Below the pieces are notes generated by a model. The model saw only the letters and a list, made by a program, of their open reading frames with translations, did no database searches and had not been told where the DNA came from. 64,000 bases of DNA from the NCBI GenBank assembly GCA_003952965.2, contig CM025855.1, forward strand, positions 5,780,383-5,844,382. The letters are read 5' to 3'. Shown here piece after piece: positions 24,752-36,720 of the stretch. The stretch is from Morella rubra (lineage: Eukaryota; Streptophyta; Magnoliopsida; Fagales; Myricaceae). Positions within the stretch are counted from its first letter, which is position 1; each line of letters begins with the position of its first letter. A program made the position numbers and the translations under genes.

Positions 24752-26005
24752 TCCAAGATTGGTTACAAGTAATAGGGGCATAAAGCTCATTATAACAATT
24801 TTTAAGACTCAAAGGGTCATACATCTACTCGCCTTAAAGGCCTGGATCCAAATGGTCGTAAAAGTCTCATATAGATAGGCCAAAATTAGATCCGTAGTTC
24901 CTAAATTACTCCAACGATTTGGAGATATCTTCGTTGCAAACGGGAGTTTTGGTTGTTGTTGGAGGGGATGGTTGAACACCTTGCTTCCACTTCTCCAGAA
25001 GTGGAAGCTCATCCACACCAACACGAACAAAAGAGGACCACGTGATGGTCCACTGTAAAAAGTGAGAGAGACAGGCAAGCACCCTGGGGAGCTGTCGGAC
25101 AACCACTGCAATGTCACCAAAAGGTGGCGGTTGCCACTTGGTCCTTCCCACAACAAGATCTGATGGAAATGAAACATAAAAATACAATAAAACACCAACA
25201 AAACACGTAATAAAGCAACGTCGCGCAGGAGGCCTTGATTTCAGGTGCCATGCAACGAACAAATATTAGGTGCAGTAATTACCACGTCCCTGTACGTACT
25301 ACGTACCCCAGATAGAATAATTGAAGACTTGGAAAGAAAGAAATCTTCATGGGCTTCTCTTATTTTCCTTGACTCGCCTTCAATCGAAGTCGAACAAATT
25401 ATTATCTCTAATCCAAATGTACACATGGATCGTATAGATACCTAGCTATATTTAAAAGTGTGAACAAATTTTGCGTTTTAATTAGTTTTACAAAATTACA
25501 ATTAATCCCTCAAGCTATTATTCTATAATTGCAATGTGCATTAATATAATTGATCTCCTAAGCTTTTTCCATGCATGTAGTGTACTGTACGTAAGAGAGC
25601 GCTCTAAAATATTGTAGTTTTCTTCATTAAATTTCAGTTTAGTCCTTAATTTATTTTGCAGATCACCTTGAAATTAGCTTGGAATAGGCCAGGATCATCC
25701 GTTTGGCAATGTGTTTTATCAATAATAATGTGATTTTCATGGAAGACAAAGTACTGCAGCTACAAGCTCAAATTTTGTATTCTAGGATACGCATAAATTT
25801 TAGAATTTACAAACCGAACATATTCAAATACCAATACAAGTCAACAACTTCTACACGCATACCAATAAACTTTAACATCACTCAAAAATTCTCAAAACAC
25901 TTCAAATTTTAAAAATTTCACCAAAATGAACATCCCCTAATATTGTTGGACGTCTTATGCAAATTAAAAGGCTTTCAATGAAGGGTGAGGATATGTGCCA
26001 TGTAT
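24752..26005. other. Spacer; unrecognised minus-strand reading frame at 24906-25262
   Basis: A 118-residue minus-strand open frame (MFVAWHLKSRPPARR start, hydrophobic early part, KWKQGVQPSPPTTTK near the end) lies in somewhat GC-richer sequence. It matches no family I recognise and may be a fragment of an old gene. The rest is AT-rich with nothing supported. Confidence 0.3.
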
Positions 26006-26009
26006 ACTG

Positions 26010-27090
26010 AACGAAACGATTTAAGACTCAACCCAACACAAACCAAACCTAGAGGGAAGGGGGGGGGGGGGAATAATCATCATCTTTCTTGTAACTATTT
26101 AAATTTAACAAAATTTTCTGCACAAGCTACACAAAATCAGATCAGTAATTTCAACACTAAAAATTACAGCAACATAATTTATCAGCGAAATGTAAATCAT
26201 GTAATTCATAATTTATATCCAAGATTCTTTATAGCCAAAAACACTTGAACATTCTCAGCTTGTTGTTCAACGATTATCAACACTTAATCAAGAACAATAT
26301 AAACAAAATCAATCACCACAAAGAGACACCAATCTTTTGGTAACGAAGAGAAAATCTCTTGGAAACAAATTCCAAGAGACAAAAACTCTATGGGCCTGTA
26401 GGCCAGGGAAATATTTCACTAGCTTTTCAAATTCGAAATACAAGGTGATCCATAGACTCAAGAATACACAAATTCCTAATCTAACACTCTTGTTTTCTTA
26501 CCCGAAATACAACATTTGGATCTGCTCCATAACAGGGATTGAGAACCTCTCATCCATTCAAAAAGCTAACAATCTTTACCTTGCTGTCCTCTATTGTGAA
26601 CTCACAACAACAGCAACTGCACGAACAGGATTTTGGACCTTCAAGATTTTCAGCAACTTCGGAAGATCTCGAATTTCGTTTGGGAAAAACAATGGTGATC
26701 AAATATGGAACTAAGAATCCTAAAGAGAGGGGATAAATCTTCAAGGCTCCATTCGTAGTTCACACAAACAAAAGCTAAAAAAAATGACAGAAAGTCTCTG
26801 GAGAGGGTTTTTTGTTGAAGGCTTGATTTCTGGATTTTTCTAAGTTAATAATGATAATAAAATCATGGGGTTATATGTTGAGAGTATTTCACGTTTAAAG
26901 GTGGAAGTTTCGAGGCCTTCTTGGTCAAATTAGTTAGAAATGGTCTAACTAAAATCTATTACAACAGTGTTTCAAATCGTGATTCTGTCTAACTTGCATC
27001 TAACTTCCACCTAACTTTGACTTTTCTCTAGAAAAAATCAGTATTTTCTGCTCACATTAATTGATCCCAAGCTTACTTCAATCAAACTTG
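26010..27090 (-). mobile_element. Probable solo LTR (copia, SIRE-like), minus strand
   Basis: Read on the minus strand, the region ends with a pyrimidine-rich block, then CTCTAGGTTTGG, GTGTTGGGTTGAGTC and TTAAATCG. This is the layout seen at the ends of SIRE-like LTRs, including those at 18.8 and 52.2 kb here. A 12-base G run (+ strand) lies at about 26059-26071. Ends and target duplication could not be fixed. Confidence 0.45.
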
Positions 27091-27963
27091 CCACAGAAAA
27101 ACACGTCCAGATGTCTTTGTAAATTCTTCAAAAAGCTTCATTTACCTTAATCTCAGAATTAAAACTAAATTACATACGAAAGCCAACTAAAAATATTCTC
27201 TTACAATAGACATTGATCTTCTGAAGAAACAAATTTGGAGTTCAGAGGCCAAAGCTCATATAGTTAGGCCTTATAGTACTATCGATTGGGGTTAATGTAG
27301 TACTACGTACATGAGCGGATCTTATTTAAATTACTCTGAGATTATTGCAAAAGTCGTAAGGAGAGTTTAATTGGGTGCTAGGATTAGTCATTGCTTAATG
27401 AGATTAATAAAACATTAACCTTGTAGTTAATTCGAGGCAGCCGTTATAAACTTTGCTTATTAGTTTTTAAAATGAGCTTATGTCGCGGTCTCTGCTTGAT
27501 TAACTTCATCAACTTGTGGGAAAATGACTTTTACTGAGGGCCACACAGAAAAACACGTCCAGATGTCTTTGTACTGTTGTCTTCAATTCTTCAAAGAAGC
27601 TTCATTTACCTTAACATCTCAGAATTAAAACTAAATTACATACGAAATATAGCCAACTAAAAATATTCTCTTACATATAGACATTGATCTTCTGAAGAAA
27701 CAGGCCCTTTGTCCTTAATTTGGAGTTCAGAGGCTTAATGAAGGTTATAACAAAGCTCATATAGTTAGGCAGATGATAATCTGAAGGTATAGTACTATAT
27801 AGTTTGCGATTGCCTACTCATTTAGGGTTTTGGGGGCAATGTAGTACTACGTACATAATTAGAGCGGATCTGAAGCCGCACGCGCCTTGTTTTGATTTAG
27901 CTTAATTACTCTGAGATTATTGCATGGTTTGGTTCTGGACTTCCCATTTCAATAAAAGTCGTG
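27091..27963. repeat. Direct duplication with many small gaps
   Basis: Copy A (27091-27356, 266 bp) and copy B (27543-27963, 421 bp) begin with CCACAGAAAAACACGTCCAG or a close variant and share blocks throughout. Copy A looks like copy B with at least eight short pieces (1-50 bases) missing and few substitutions. No coding content was recognised. Confidence 0.8.
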
Positions 27964-28443
27964 GGAAAAATCTAGGAATCTTGAGGAGCCATTGCAGTTG
28001 CTTGTTTTCCTTTGTTGTCCAGATTACACATCTCTAATTAATTAAGCTAAATCAAAACAAGGTGCGCACAAAATTCCTAGATATATCACATCCATGAATT
28101 AAATCAAAACAAGGCGCCTAGTTAGTACTTCTTTTGCGTTTTAATTAGTTTTGATTTAGCTTAATTACTCCGAGATTAATATTGTGGCTATAGATGCAAA
28201 AGAAGTACTAACTAGGAAAAGTGGATATTAAATTATGTTGAGAATCTGGCTCTATCTATATATATATCACATCCATGAAGAAGTGGCTATACAAGTGTTT
28301 TGTGCATGCTGAATTAATTAATTAGAGATATGTAATCTTGCCAACGAAGGAAAACTAGCATTAACTGTAATGGCTCCTCAAGATTCCTAGATATTTTCCA
28401 CGACTTTTACTGAAATGGGAAGTTCAGAACCAAACCAAGCATG
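27922..28443. repeat. Fold-back repeat with nested hairpin upstream of polygalacturonase
   Basis: Arm 27922-28046 and arm 28308-28443 are inverted copies (both contain GGAATCTTGAGGAGCCATT in opposite orientation). Inside the loop a second inverted pair, CTAGTTAGTACTTCTTTTGC (28118-28137) and its complement (28196-28215), forms an inner stem. The right arm ends 327 bp before the polygalacturonase ATG. Confidence 0.8.
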
Positions 28444-28672
28444 AACGAAGAGCACATTCGCAGTATATATATAGGAGTCTCATTAATGTAGATCATATAG
28501 GATTTACCTCTTTGTATGCCTACTGAAGATGGCCGGATACATTGACATATATATCTGAATCCTAAATGTGTTGGAGCCAAAAAAGGTACAAAATCTAATC
28601 CAAATGCAAAGTTTCAGATTTTGACCACTGCCTTATAACCTACTTCCCATAGTGGTATTACGGCTACAACAG

Positions 28673-28681
28673 TATATATAT
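28673..28681 (+). promoter_or_regulatory. Probable TATA box of the polygalacturonase gene
   Basis: TATATATAT about 90 bp before the ATG at 28770, followed by a pyrimidine-rich leader (CTTTTCTTCCTTCTCTTCT). Position and composition fit a plant core promoter. Confidence 0.5.
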
Positions 28682-28769
28682 CTACTTTTCTTCCTTCTCT
28701 TCTATTTCCAAGACAAAAGCCTCTCTTCTCTCTGTTTTTGCTCTTATAATCTTTGCACGACGTTATAAG

Positions 28770-31149
28770 ATGCAGTGCCTAGTACTACTCATCGCCCTCT
28801 TTATCCTTTTGATTCATGCTTCCGCTAGTTCATGTACTTCAAGACTAGGGATTGGATTGGAAAGCGCAGCAATTTTTGATGTCCTTACCTATGGTGCTGT
28901 TGGTGACGGCAAAGCAGACGACACGCAAGTATGTTTCTCACTTCGTTTTTTTTTTTTTTTTTGGGATTTAAGCTCCAACAACCACTTTAGTACAATCAAT
29001 ATAGTGTAAGGAAACCAAAAAAAATGAAAAAAAGAGTAGCCATGGACGTCTCACGATCGACTCTTGACTGAGAGGCTGTCATTGTCGCAAAAAAAAAGGG
29101 GGTGCCACGGAGTGATTATTATAAGATCGGTGCCCAATATTTGTAATCATTCGATAATCACATAATAATCGAAGAGAAAGAAAAATTAATACAATTGCAA
29201 TCAAATATCTCTGGAGATGAATTTGCCTCTTATAATTTTGGCCAATTGATCATAGGCTTTTCTAAAAGCTTGGGCTGATGCTTGTAAAGCGAGTGAAGCT
29301 CAAGGCATCCCAACCCTCAAAATGCCGAGTGGGAAGACATTCTTCTTGAAACCCGCGGACTTCCGCGGCCCTTGCAAGTCCAAAGGAATTACTGTGCAGG
29401 TACTATCGCTTTCATGTCAAGCGTCTGATGATCTAAGTTGGCGCATATATTTCATCAGCTATACTTCAAAAAGCTATGTTTTTGGCATATAGGACAAGTA
29501 CTAATTCTCATACTGCTAATTTGCAGCTTGAGGGGACAATCATTGCACCACAAAACAGCGGGGACTGGACGAGAAAAGATAGGTGGATTGTGTTTTCAGG
29601 AATAGATGGACTTATCCTCACTGGGGGTGGACAAATTGACGGCCAAGGTTCTGTTTGGTGGAAAGCCTGCAGTGTGAAGGTCCAAAAGCATGCATATAAT
29701 TATATGTTATTAGTTTTAATTTAATTTAATTCTGTTTTCGATTAGTCTTTAAGCAGTACATCACTCCAACATAGAAATCAAACCCTTTTCTTTTTCATTT
29801 CCTGCAGGACAGTTCGGGCTGTGTAAATCGTCCCACTGTAAGGTTTCTCTTTTCGAAGTGGAATGGAAAATATTGTTTTATAGAGATACAAGTAATTATA
29901 AGAAACATAAAACTCCCATAATGATGCAGACACTTTCATAATGACGCAGGCTCTTTATTTTGACAAGTGCAATGGTCTTCAACTGAGTAAATTGAGGCAT
30001 CTTAATAGTCCCAGAAATCACATAGGCCTAAATGATTGCGATGGCGTCCAAATTTCTGATCTTCAAATTCTTGCACCTGCGGATAGCCCAAACACCGATG
30101 GCATTGACATTGCCTCCTCATGCAATATCGAAATCATGGATTCGGTGATGCAAACCGGTAAAACAAATCTCCATTGAACGATCTATTTCATTCAATCAAG
30201 TTGATCGTGGTGCTGGATGCAAAACTTAATTAGTTAATTGATTAGCCGATAATTGGCGTTTGCTGATGTTCCATAGGTGATGACTGTATTGCTATCAATA
30301 ATGGAACATCCCATATCAACATAACTGGTGTTGCATGCGGACCAGGCCACGGGATAAGGTTTGTTGGAGTAATACTTGTCTACTTCCATTTTGAAGCTTA
30401 GTTTCTGGGCCTTCTCCATTGGCATGTGAATACGTTTGATGAATACAAGTTTCTCTTTCTCTGTATGTCTTTGTTTGCAGCGTTGGAAGCCTGGGGAAAA
30501 ATGGAGCATATGACACAGTAGAAGAAGTACACGTCCGAAATTGCACTTTCACGGGAACTCAAAATGGGGCAAGAATCAAGACATGGAAGGTAATTAAGAA
30601 GGGAAATGAGAAGAGTTATACAAATCATTTCTTGCTTTTTTTCTTCTCTTAAGGCTAATGAAGTTTTTTCTGTTTTGACCTTCCTCTTTTTTACTTTCTA
30701 GGGTGGATCGGGATATGCTAGGAAGATCAGTTTTGAACAAATCGTGCTCATAGGTCCCCAAAACCCTATCATTATTGACCAGAACTACGATCCTCATGGT
30801 GTTATTAATGCCGGTAGCCTGCAGGTAAAAAGAGAACGTAAAATACAAATGCAGTTTTTCTCTTCAATTCGCTCAATAAATCTGCGGGTGATTATTTTTG
30901 AAAAAAAAAATGATGATGCAGAATGCAGTGGAGGTGAGCGACGTGACATTCCGCGACGTGCGTGGAACTTCTGCTACGGAGCTAGCAATTGCTATCAACT
31001 GCAGTGGCGGCACGGGTTGCACCAATGTTGTGTTGGAGCAGGTTGACATTAAGTCGGCTGTTCCTGGAAAGATGACTTACGCCAGCTGCAACAATGCCCA
31101 CGGAGAAGCCAAAGCCTGCAATCCTGTCGTTCCATGCGTAGCTCACTGA
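28770..31149 (+). CDS. Polygalacturonase (glycoside hydrolase family 28)
   Basis: Nine exons: 28770-28928, 29256-29399, 29527-29679, 29808-29837, 29950-30157, 30277-30358, 30481-30589, 30702-30824, 30922-31149, all with GT-AG borders and matching phases, giving 411 residues. Residues 1-20 form a hydrophobic signal peptide, so the enzyme should be secreted to the cell wall, where it hydrolyses alpha-1,4 bonds of homogalacturonan. All four GH28 motifs are present: SPNTDGID (208-215), GDDC (232-235), GPGHGIS (253-259) and RIK (290-292), with the catalytic aspartates and histidine kept. Length is normal for plant enzymes with only a short N-terminal extension. Exon 4 is only 30 bases. Endo or exo action cannot be told from the sequence. 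The gene looks intact and is most similar in layout to exopolygalacturonase-type plant genes. Confidence 0.95.
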
Positions 31150-31784
31150 TTTACTGTTCTGACTGTCTGTACTTACACTGTAGCAGAGATACAAAAACCT
31201 GTCGGGATGTTAGTTTGCAAACCTTAGGATTAGCGTGACTAGAATTTGCTTATTCAGAATAAGACTTTGTTTTACTTTTGTTTTTGTGCGACACATTTGT
31301 TGTCAATCAGAGAATGGATAATTTCGGTCTCTGAAAGGCAATACAGATGTTGTTTTTGTTTATGATAGAAGATCTCCAATCGATTCAAGTTAATTTGCCT
31401 ATCACCAAAGTGGAGTACATGGGAGTAACAGATATAGCAGAAGAAGTATATTAATTAGAGATTTGGTTATTGACTTGTATTTTACACCTGTATGCGACCG
31501 CTCTACTTTCTGCTACCACAAGATGACCAAAGATATTATTTCTTAATGCCATCCGACTCAGAGTTTGCAGAGAGTGTTCGGAATTATCTTCAGAATTATC
31601 CGCGAAAGATATATACTCAGGATTCACTTTGGCTGGCGTAGACATTTCTAGGACCTCAAGGACATCCTAGAATTTGAGTGGTTTTTAAACTACTGGTGAT
31701 GCCACTAATTAACCATCTGCGACAGGAAAAAAAAATCAACCCAAAATCGCTAAGGTATCCGGGATTGAGCTAGGAAGGATAAAC
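31150..31784. other. 3' UTR of polygalacturonase and spacer
   Basis: The first part should be 3' UTR (AATAAGACTTTG at about 31257 is a possible polyadenylation context). No other gene recognised. Confidence 0.4.
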
Positions 31785-33700
31785 TCATCTCCACAATATG
31801 GCGGTGCATGCGTTCTGCCACCTGTTTTGTTGGGGCTTATGAAAACAACTAGTTCGATTAAGAACCTCATTGTCACTTGAAAAATCTTGGAATTGATTGG
31901 AAACATATTCCCCCGCCGTCACTTTGCAATTAATTGTTTTATTTTGACTGAAAATTGAGTGGACACGGAAGCATAGATTTTGGAAAAACTCACAAAGACA
32001 TCTCATTTATTATGGGAGGAATATCATTGTTCGCCTCTTAGCTATGAGTCAATTGCAAACTCACCCCTTTAACTATGAAAATAACGATTTACATCCTCTA
32101 ACTTTCAAAAATCATTAATCTACTCCCCTGTCCAAATAAACTGTTAAGTCATACGGAAACACATGTAAAATAAACGAAATGCCCTCTAAGACAATTTCAA
32201 AAAATAAAAAAATATTTCAGAAATAAATTAAAAATATATATAGATTATTGAAATAGAGTTTCAACAGTTTTATTTAAAAAAATATACATTTTTTAATGAA
32301 TTTTTTAATATTTTTAGTAAATTTTGTCTTAGAGGGTCATTTTGGTCATTTTACATGCGTTTCCGTCAGAATTAATGGCTGTTTTGGACCGGGGACGTAC
32401 ATTGATGATTTTCAAAAGTTAGAGGACCTAAATTGTCGTTTTCATAATTAGGGGGCGAGATTGCAATTGGTTCATAATTAAGGAGCAAACTATGATATTA
32501 CCCTTTTATTATGTAAGGAAATAGCCAACAATAACAGAGAAAATCATCATGTAAATGATATAGTAGCGACACCCACTATTAGATAAAGTAGGTGAGGTCC
32601 ATTCATCACTATGAATGAGATGAAAGATCTAGAGGAAACTCTAGATGATTGAGCAAAAGGTAATTTCTTTGCTTTGCCTAATTGACATGGTTCGCAAACA
32701 CCTAATACCTCATCAGAATTCAAAATTGGTAAATTAAATTTGCAAAGAATTTGACTCGCAAGTTAAGATGGACAATGTCCAAGAACTGAGTGTCATGTTC
32801 CAAAAGAGGCTTTGACACCAAGGAAGACCTCGTGTGCTTTAGCTGATTTGGATTGAGACTTCCAGTGGATAGGATAGAGTTCGTCTTCACTTCTACCTCC
32901 ATGAAGTGTGGTTTCATTTGTACATCCTTCACAAAAAAAATAATTTGCAATGAGGATAAAGTAATAGTGGTTATCCTTATAAAATTTATTGATGGACAAT
33001 AAATTAGTAAGGACATTCGAGCAATGGTTCACTTTTTGAAGAATCAAGCATTTATTTGGTGTTTGAAAAGATAATCGACTTGTATTCTTTATACGCAAAT
33101 GTTGTCTGTTACCAACTGCAACCAGTGAAACACTCGTGAAGACTTAAATTTTCAAGGCTACTTGTAACATGTTCATTAGCACCACTGTCAGTATACCAAA
33201 CCTGAGCACCTGCAGAATTATTCCAATTAGCAGCCAAGACAGACAACTACTCAGGAGGATGTCGACCTTGATAGGAATAATTTTGGCGCTAACAGCAATG
33301 TGGTTGGAATCACCACAAATCTGGCATGGGTCTGTGAAATCAGAAGTGTTGAGATTAATTTGACTTTCTTGTTGTTTTGCTTGTACTTACCCTTATTTTG
33401 TTTCTTGGAAGAACCACAAATGCTATTCTCGTTGTTGTGAGTGAATAATGCTTGGGGAGCAGCAACATTGATGCTTCTTGTTGAACCTCTTCATAAGAGA
33501 GAAGTTGAAATTCGAATTCAGTGAGAGGCATAAGTGTGTCCTTTATAACAAAGTTGTTTATGAAAACAAATCCGGCGAATGTTGGGTTGAGTCCACTAAG
33601 AATGAAGATGAACTGATCATCACAACAGAAAATTTGACCTTTAGTGATGAAATTTTTCGTCACTAAAAGCCCAAATTTCGTCACAGGTTCCATTAGCAAA
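31785..33700 (-). mobile_element. Ty1/copia fossil split by a MITE
   Basis: Minus-strand remnants in copia order. Gag traces lie at about 33360-33640 (LSGLNPTFAGFV and FQLLSYEEV). A protease-like VWYTDSGANEHVTSS and LLSINKFYKDNHYYF lie at about 32930-33230. An integrase zinc-binding trace is near 32700-32760. Part of the integrase core, EYVSNQFQDFSSDNEVL, lies at about 31860-31930. The element is heavily broken and lacks recognisable LTRs. A 490-bp MULE-type MITE sits between its integrase parts. Both ends are approximate. Confidence 0.75.
32014..32503. mobile_element. MULE-type MITE nested in the copia fossil
   Basis: 490 bp with about 115-bp inverted ends: the left end has CAATTGCAAACTCACCCC and the complement of the right end has CAATTGCAATCTCGCCCC. 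Terminal GGG...CCC. Flanks ATTTATTAT (32005-32013) and TTTTATTAT (32504-32512) are a 9-bp target duplication with one mismatch. The interior is AT-rich and non-coding. Confidence 0.82.
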
Positions 33701-34060
33701 AGCCCGTCACTAAAAATTTTTCATGACACCAAAATCTTTTTGGTCACCAAAACTTTTTGTAATGAAATTCTTTTGTCACAAAAACTTTTTCTCATGAAAC
33801 ATTTCATCTAGCAATCGATCAGCAATTTTGTCACAAAAACATTTTGTCACTAAAAGTAGATGATCGATTAGGAATTGTCACAAAAAAACTTTTAGTGACA
33901 AAATTTTTTCCATGACAAAATCTTTCCATGACAAAAAGTTTGTCAATTTTCTGTCACAAAGTAAACAATCTATCGCCAAGTTTGTCACAAAAACTTTTAG
34001 TGACGAAATCTTTTTCCGTCACAATAACTTTTTCATGACAAAAAATGTCATCACTAGTAG
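33640..34060. repeat. Array of GTCAC-type motifs
   Basis: About a dozen copies of TTTNGTCAC(A/T)AAAA and its complement, in both orientations over 420 bp, for example TTTCGTCACTAAAAG and TTTGTCACAAAAAC. Dense short motifs in both directions are typical of subterminal regions of CACTA-type transposons, but no terminal repeat was identified here. Confidence 0.6.
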
Positions 34061-34599
34061 ATAAATGATCGTCCCTTGACAATAGAATGCCAATGTCGTA
34101 GACAATAGAACATGGATTGTGGATGATGGAACGATTTATTTGGCAATAAAATGCCCATTGTAGATTATGAAACGATTTATTTGATAATTGAACATCTGTG
34201 TAGAGAATTTTTTATTTGAAATAAAAAAATTAAAAATTAAAACTATAATGGAAGAAAATATTGAATTAATACAAATAAAATACAAAAATTTAATATGGTT
34301 TTACATCTATACATTCAAAAATTAAAATAACAGTCAAAATAAACAATAAAAAACTCTGAATTCACTGATGGCCCTTCATATTGGCTTGACGATTGTCCTT
34401 CAGAAAATATTTCATTGATGTACCCTCCCTGTTATCTCCAAGCATAAGCCATTTTTTAGGGCCTTGTTTGGTTGTCTACCATTATTTGGCTTCATACTGA
34501 GGCCTGGGTCGATAGAGACTGGTTGAATCCTCAGAGTTGGGTTCTGTTTTATCTTGTCCACTTCTCTTTCCTCAAGTGGCCGTAGAATTCTGTTCTCTG
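34061..34599. other. AT-rich spacer
   Basis: No supported feature. A short internal repeat, GAAACGATTTATTTG or similar, occurs twice near 34125-34190. Confidence 0.4.
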
Positions 34600-36610
34600 A
34601 CTCAAATTCTCAAATTTTATTTTCATTCAAAGGACCCTGAAAAACATAAATATGTGTAAGAAAAAGAAAACACCAACTCCAGCTGATTTGAATAAAAGAA
34701 AAGTAAGAAAGAAAGCAGCAGAAATTTGTTATGGGCAATGCCTAAGAGAGAGCTTTTATGAGCATCCAGGTCAAGAGTGGAGAAAGAGAAAAAAAAAAAA
34801 TCCTTAGAAGATTTCATGAACATAGACGGGAGAAGGTAAAAAAAGGATCCTAATGACTTTATCCAATGCTTCTGTGGGCATACCAACAAAAAGCTGGTAT
34901 AATCAATCAGAATTTTCTTTTTCAATTATAACTACATAAGATGGAAGGAAAAAAATAGTACAAATATACTACCTTTGTAGTACTAACAATGAAAAGGCCA
35001 AACTAGTGTCAAATCCAATTGAATGAATAGAAACTCATGCAACAACCAACCCAATTGACAAGCAAATATATGATACTTCATTAGGGAAAGCAGAAAAAAC
35101 CTTACGACTAACCAAGTCAAAAGTTACAACCACTTACAACGTTTGGCTTCTTCAATCTTCTCTTGTTTCTTCCTTTGAAGCTCCTTTTCCTGGAGGAAAA
35201 ATATTGACTTAATTCAACGCATACACAAAGGTATAAACTTCTCAACTTTCCATACCTGTCAACAGAAATTGTTGAATGACTAATATCCAAGACTCCAATG
35301 CGAAAACACTTGAAGAGTGACATCATAAAACTATTAAGTCTCAAAAGCATTCGATTGATAACCATGATCAGAAACAACTAACAGATAAAAAAAATATATA
35401 ATAAAACATGCATTTTTCAACAGAATCTGATTGAATAACTTTGTTCAGAAACAAATGAACATGACATAAAAGACAAAGAACAAAAAAGAATCAAGAATCT
35501 CCGTAAATCATTGCTACATAAAGGCTCAAATTGTTTATGCAGGGGTAACTAATTATATCTATGCTTTCCATTACAGCTTCAGTATCTCCAGATGAAAAGG
35601 AGTGGGGATACAGGAAAAACAAGCACAAAAATAGTTCAAATTGTCTTACTCTTTGCACTCTCAAAGTATAAAAACAACCTAAGGGACCATATTCAAAAGT
35701 CTGTAATAAAATATTTATAAACTAACCTCAATGTAAGATGCAGCAACCTCTGAGTGCTTCTCATTAGTCCTAGCAATAAATATATCCTAGATTACCGAGA
35801 ACCAATCAAAGAGACAATCTCCCATGGCATCAATAGTTGAAAAACCATGCCCAAAAATTTAAACCAATCGAAATGTCTTAGAAGACAATTAAGAAATCTC
35901 AGAACTGAAATTTATCTCTATTTGCCTAAATCATTCTTTGTAAACTTACCAGCAGCTTCAGCTTGAAAATCCTGTGCAAAAGCCTTTAAATCCCTCTTGT
36001 TTTTTTTCTAGATAATCATGGATATATCATCCAACATGTTACGCAGCAGTGCGAAGAGCATAAAGTATTAGGCACTCGTGTAAGCGGAAAAAGATGGAAA
36101 ACAATGACTGGAATATGAAGAACACCGAAAAAAAGAGATAATATGAAGCTGATGAAGAACAGTAATGTTAGCAGCAACACTTAGTACGCCCCAAAGGCCA
36201 GAGCAAAACAAAAAACAACTACTGGACAAATTCATATTATTGAAACCCCAAAAATGTTCAATCAATTCGAAACCCCAAAAATGTACCATTTGCCAAAACC
36301 CTAAATTTTGAATCAACAAAAAGTAAAGATAGCTAGCTCATTGTCTCAACTGCTTTGAAAATTTCAAATCAAGGTCAGATTGAGCCATTTAGGAACAGAA
36401 ACCCAACTGCTTCAGTGCCTCACGAGCCAAGGTTAATTGGCTGGGGCTCCAACTTCGGGGAACCTTTGCAACCTTCAGCTGGGACCACCTCAGCTCGTCC
36501 CTCTTGAAGAGCGTCACCCCCAACTTAGTGCACAGAGGGAAGAGAGCGGTGTCGAGGGCAGAGATCGAGAGACAAAGACTTAGAAATCTGAGCAGCCGTA
36601 TCATTGGGGT
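34600..36610 (-). other. Possible unrecognised host gene, exon-like pieces
   Basis: The minus strand holds a 71-residue open frame at 36389-36604 (starts MIRLLRFLSLCLSISALDTA, later KRDELRWSQLKVAKVPRSWS) behind a GA-rich, 5'-UTR-like tract. Lower down are exon-like pieces with plausible splice borders: NKRDLKAFAQDFQAEAA (about 35947-36010), DIFIARTNEKHSEVAASYIE (35729-35788) and EKELQRKKQEKIEEAKR (about 35137-35185, charged coiled-coil type). Phases do not join cleanly between the second and third pieces, so this may be a decayed gene or my exon borders may be wrong. The family is not recognised. Confidence 0.3.
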
Positions 36611-36676
36611 GGAGCGCGATCTTCAGGAGGGACAAGAGGTGGAGGTGGAGCAAGTGTCAGTCAACATCGTTATTTC

Positions 36677-36681
<5 letters not shown>

Positions 36682-36715
<34 letters not shown>
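36682..36715 (+). repeat. GA microsatellite
   Basis: About 17 GA units. On the minus strand it gives artificial serine-leucine repeats in open frames, which are not genes. Confidence 0.85.

Positions 36716-36720
<5 letters not shown>

Noticed and set aside
30234-30628. Minus-strand open frames over the polygalacturonase gene
   Set aside because: They overlap conserved GH28 exons on the other strand and match no family.
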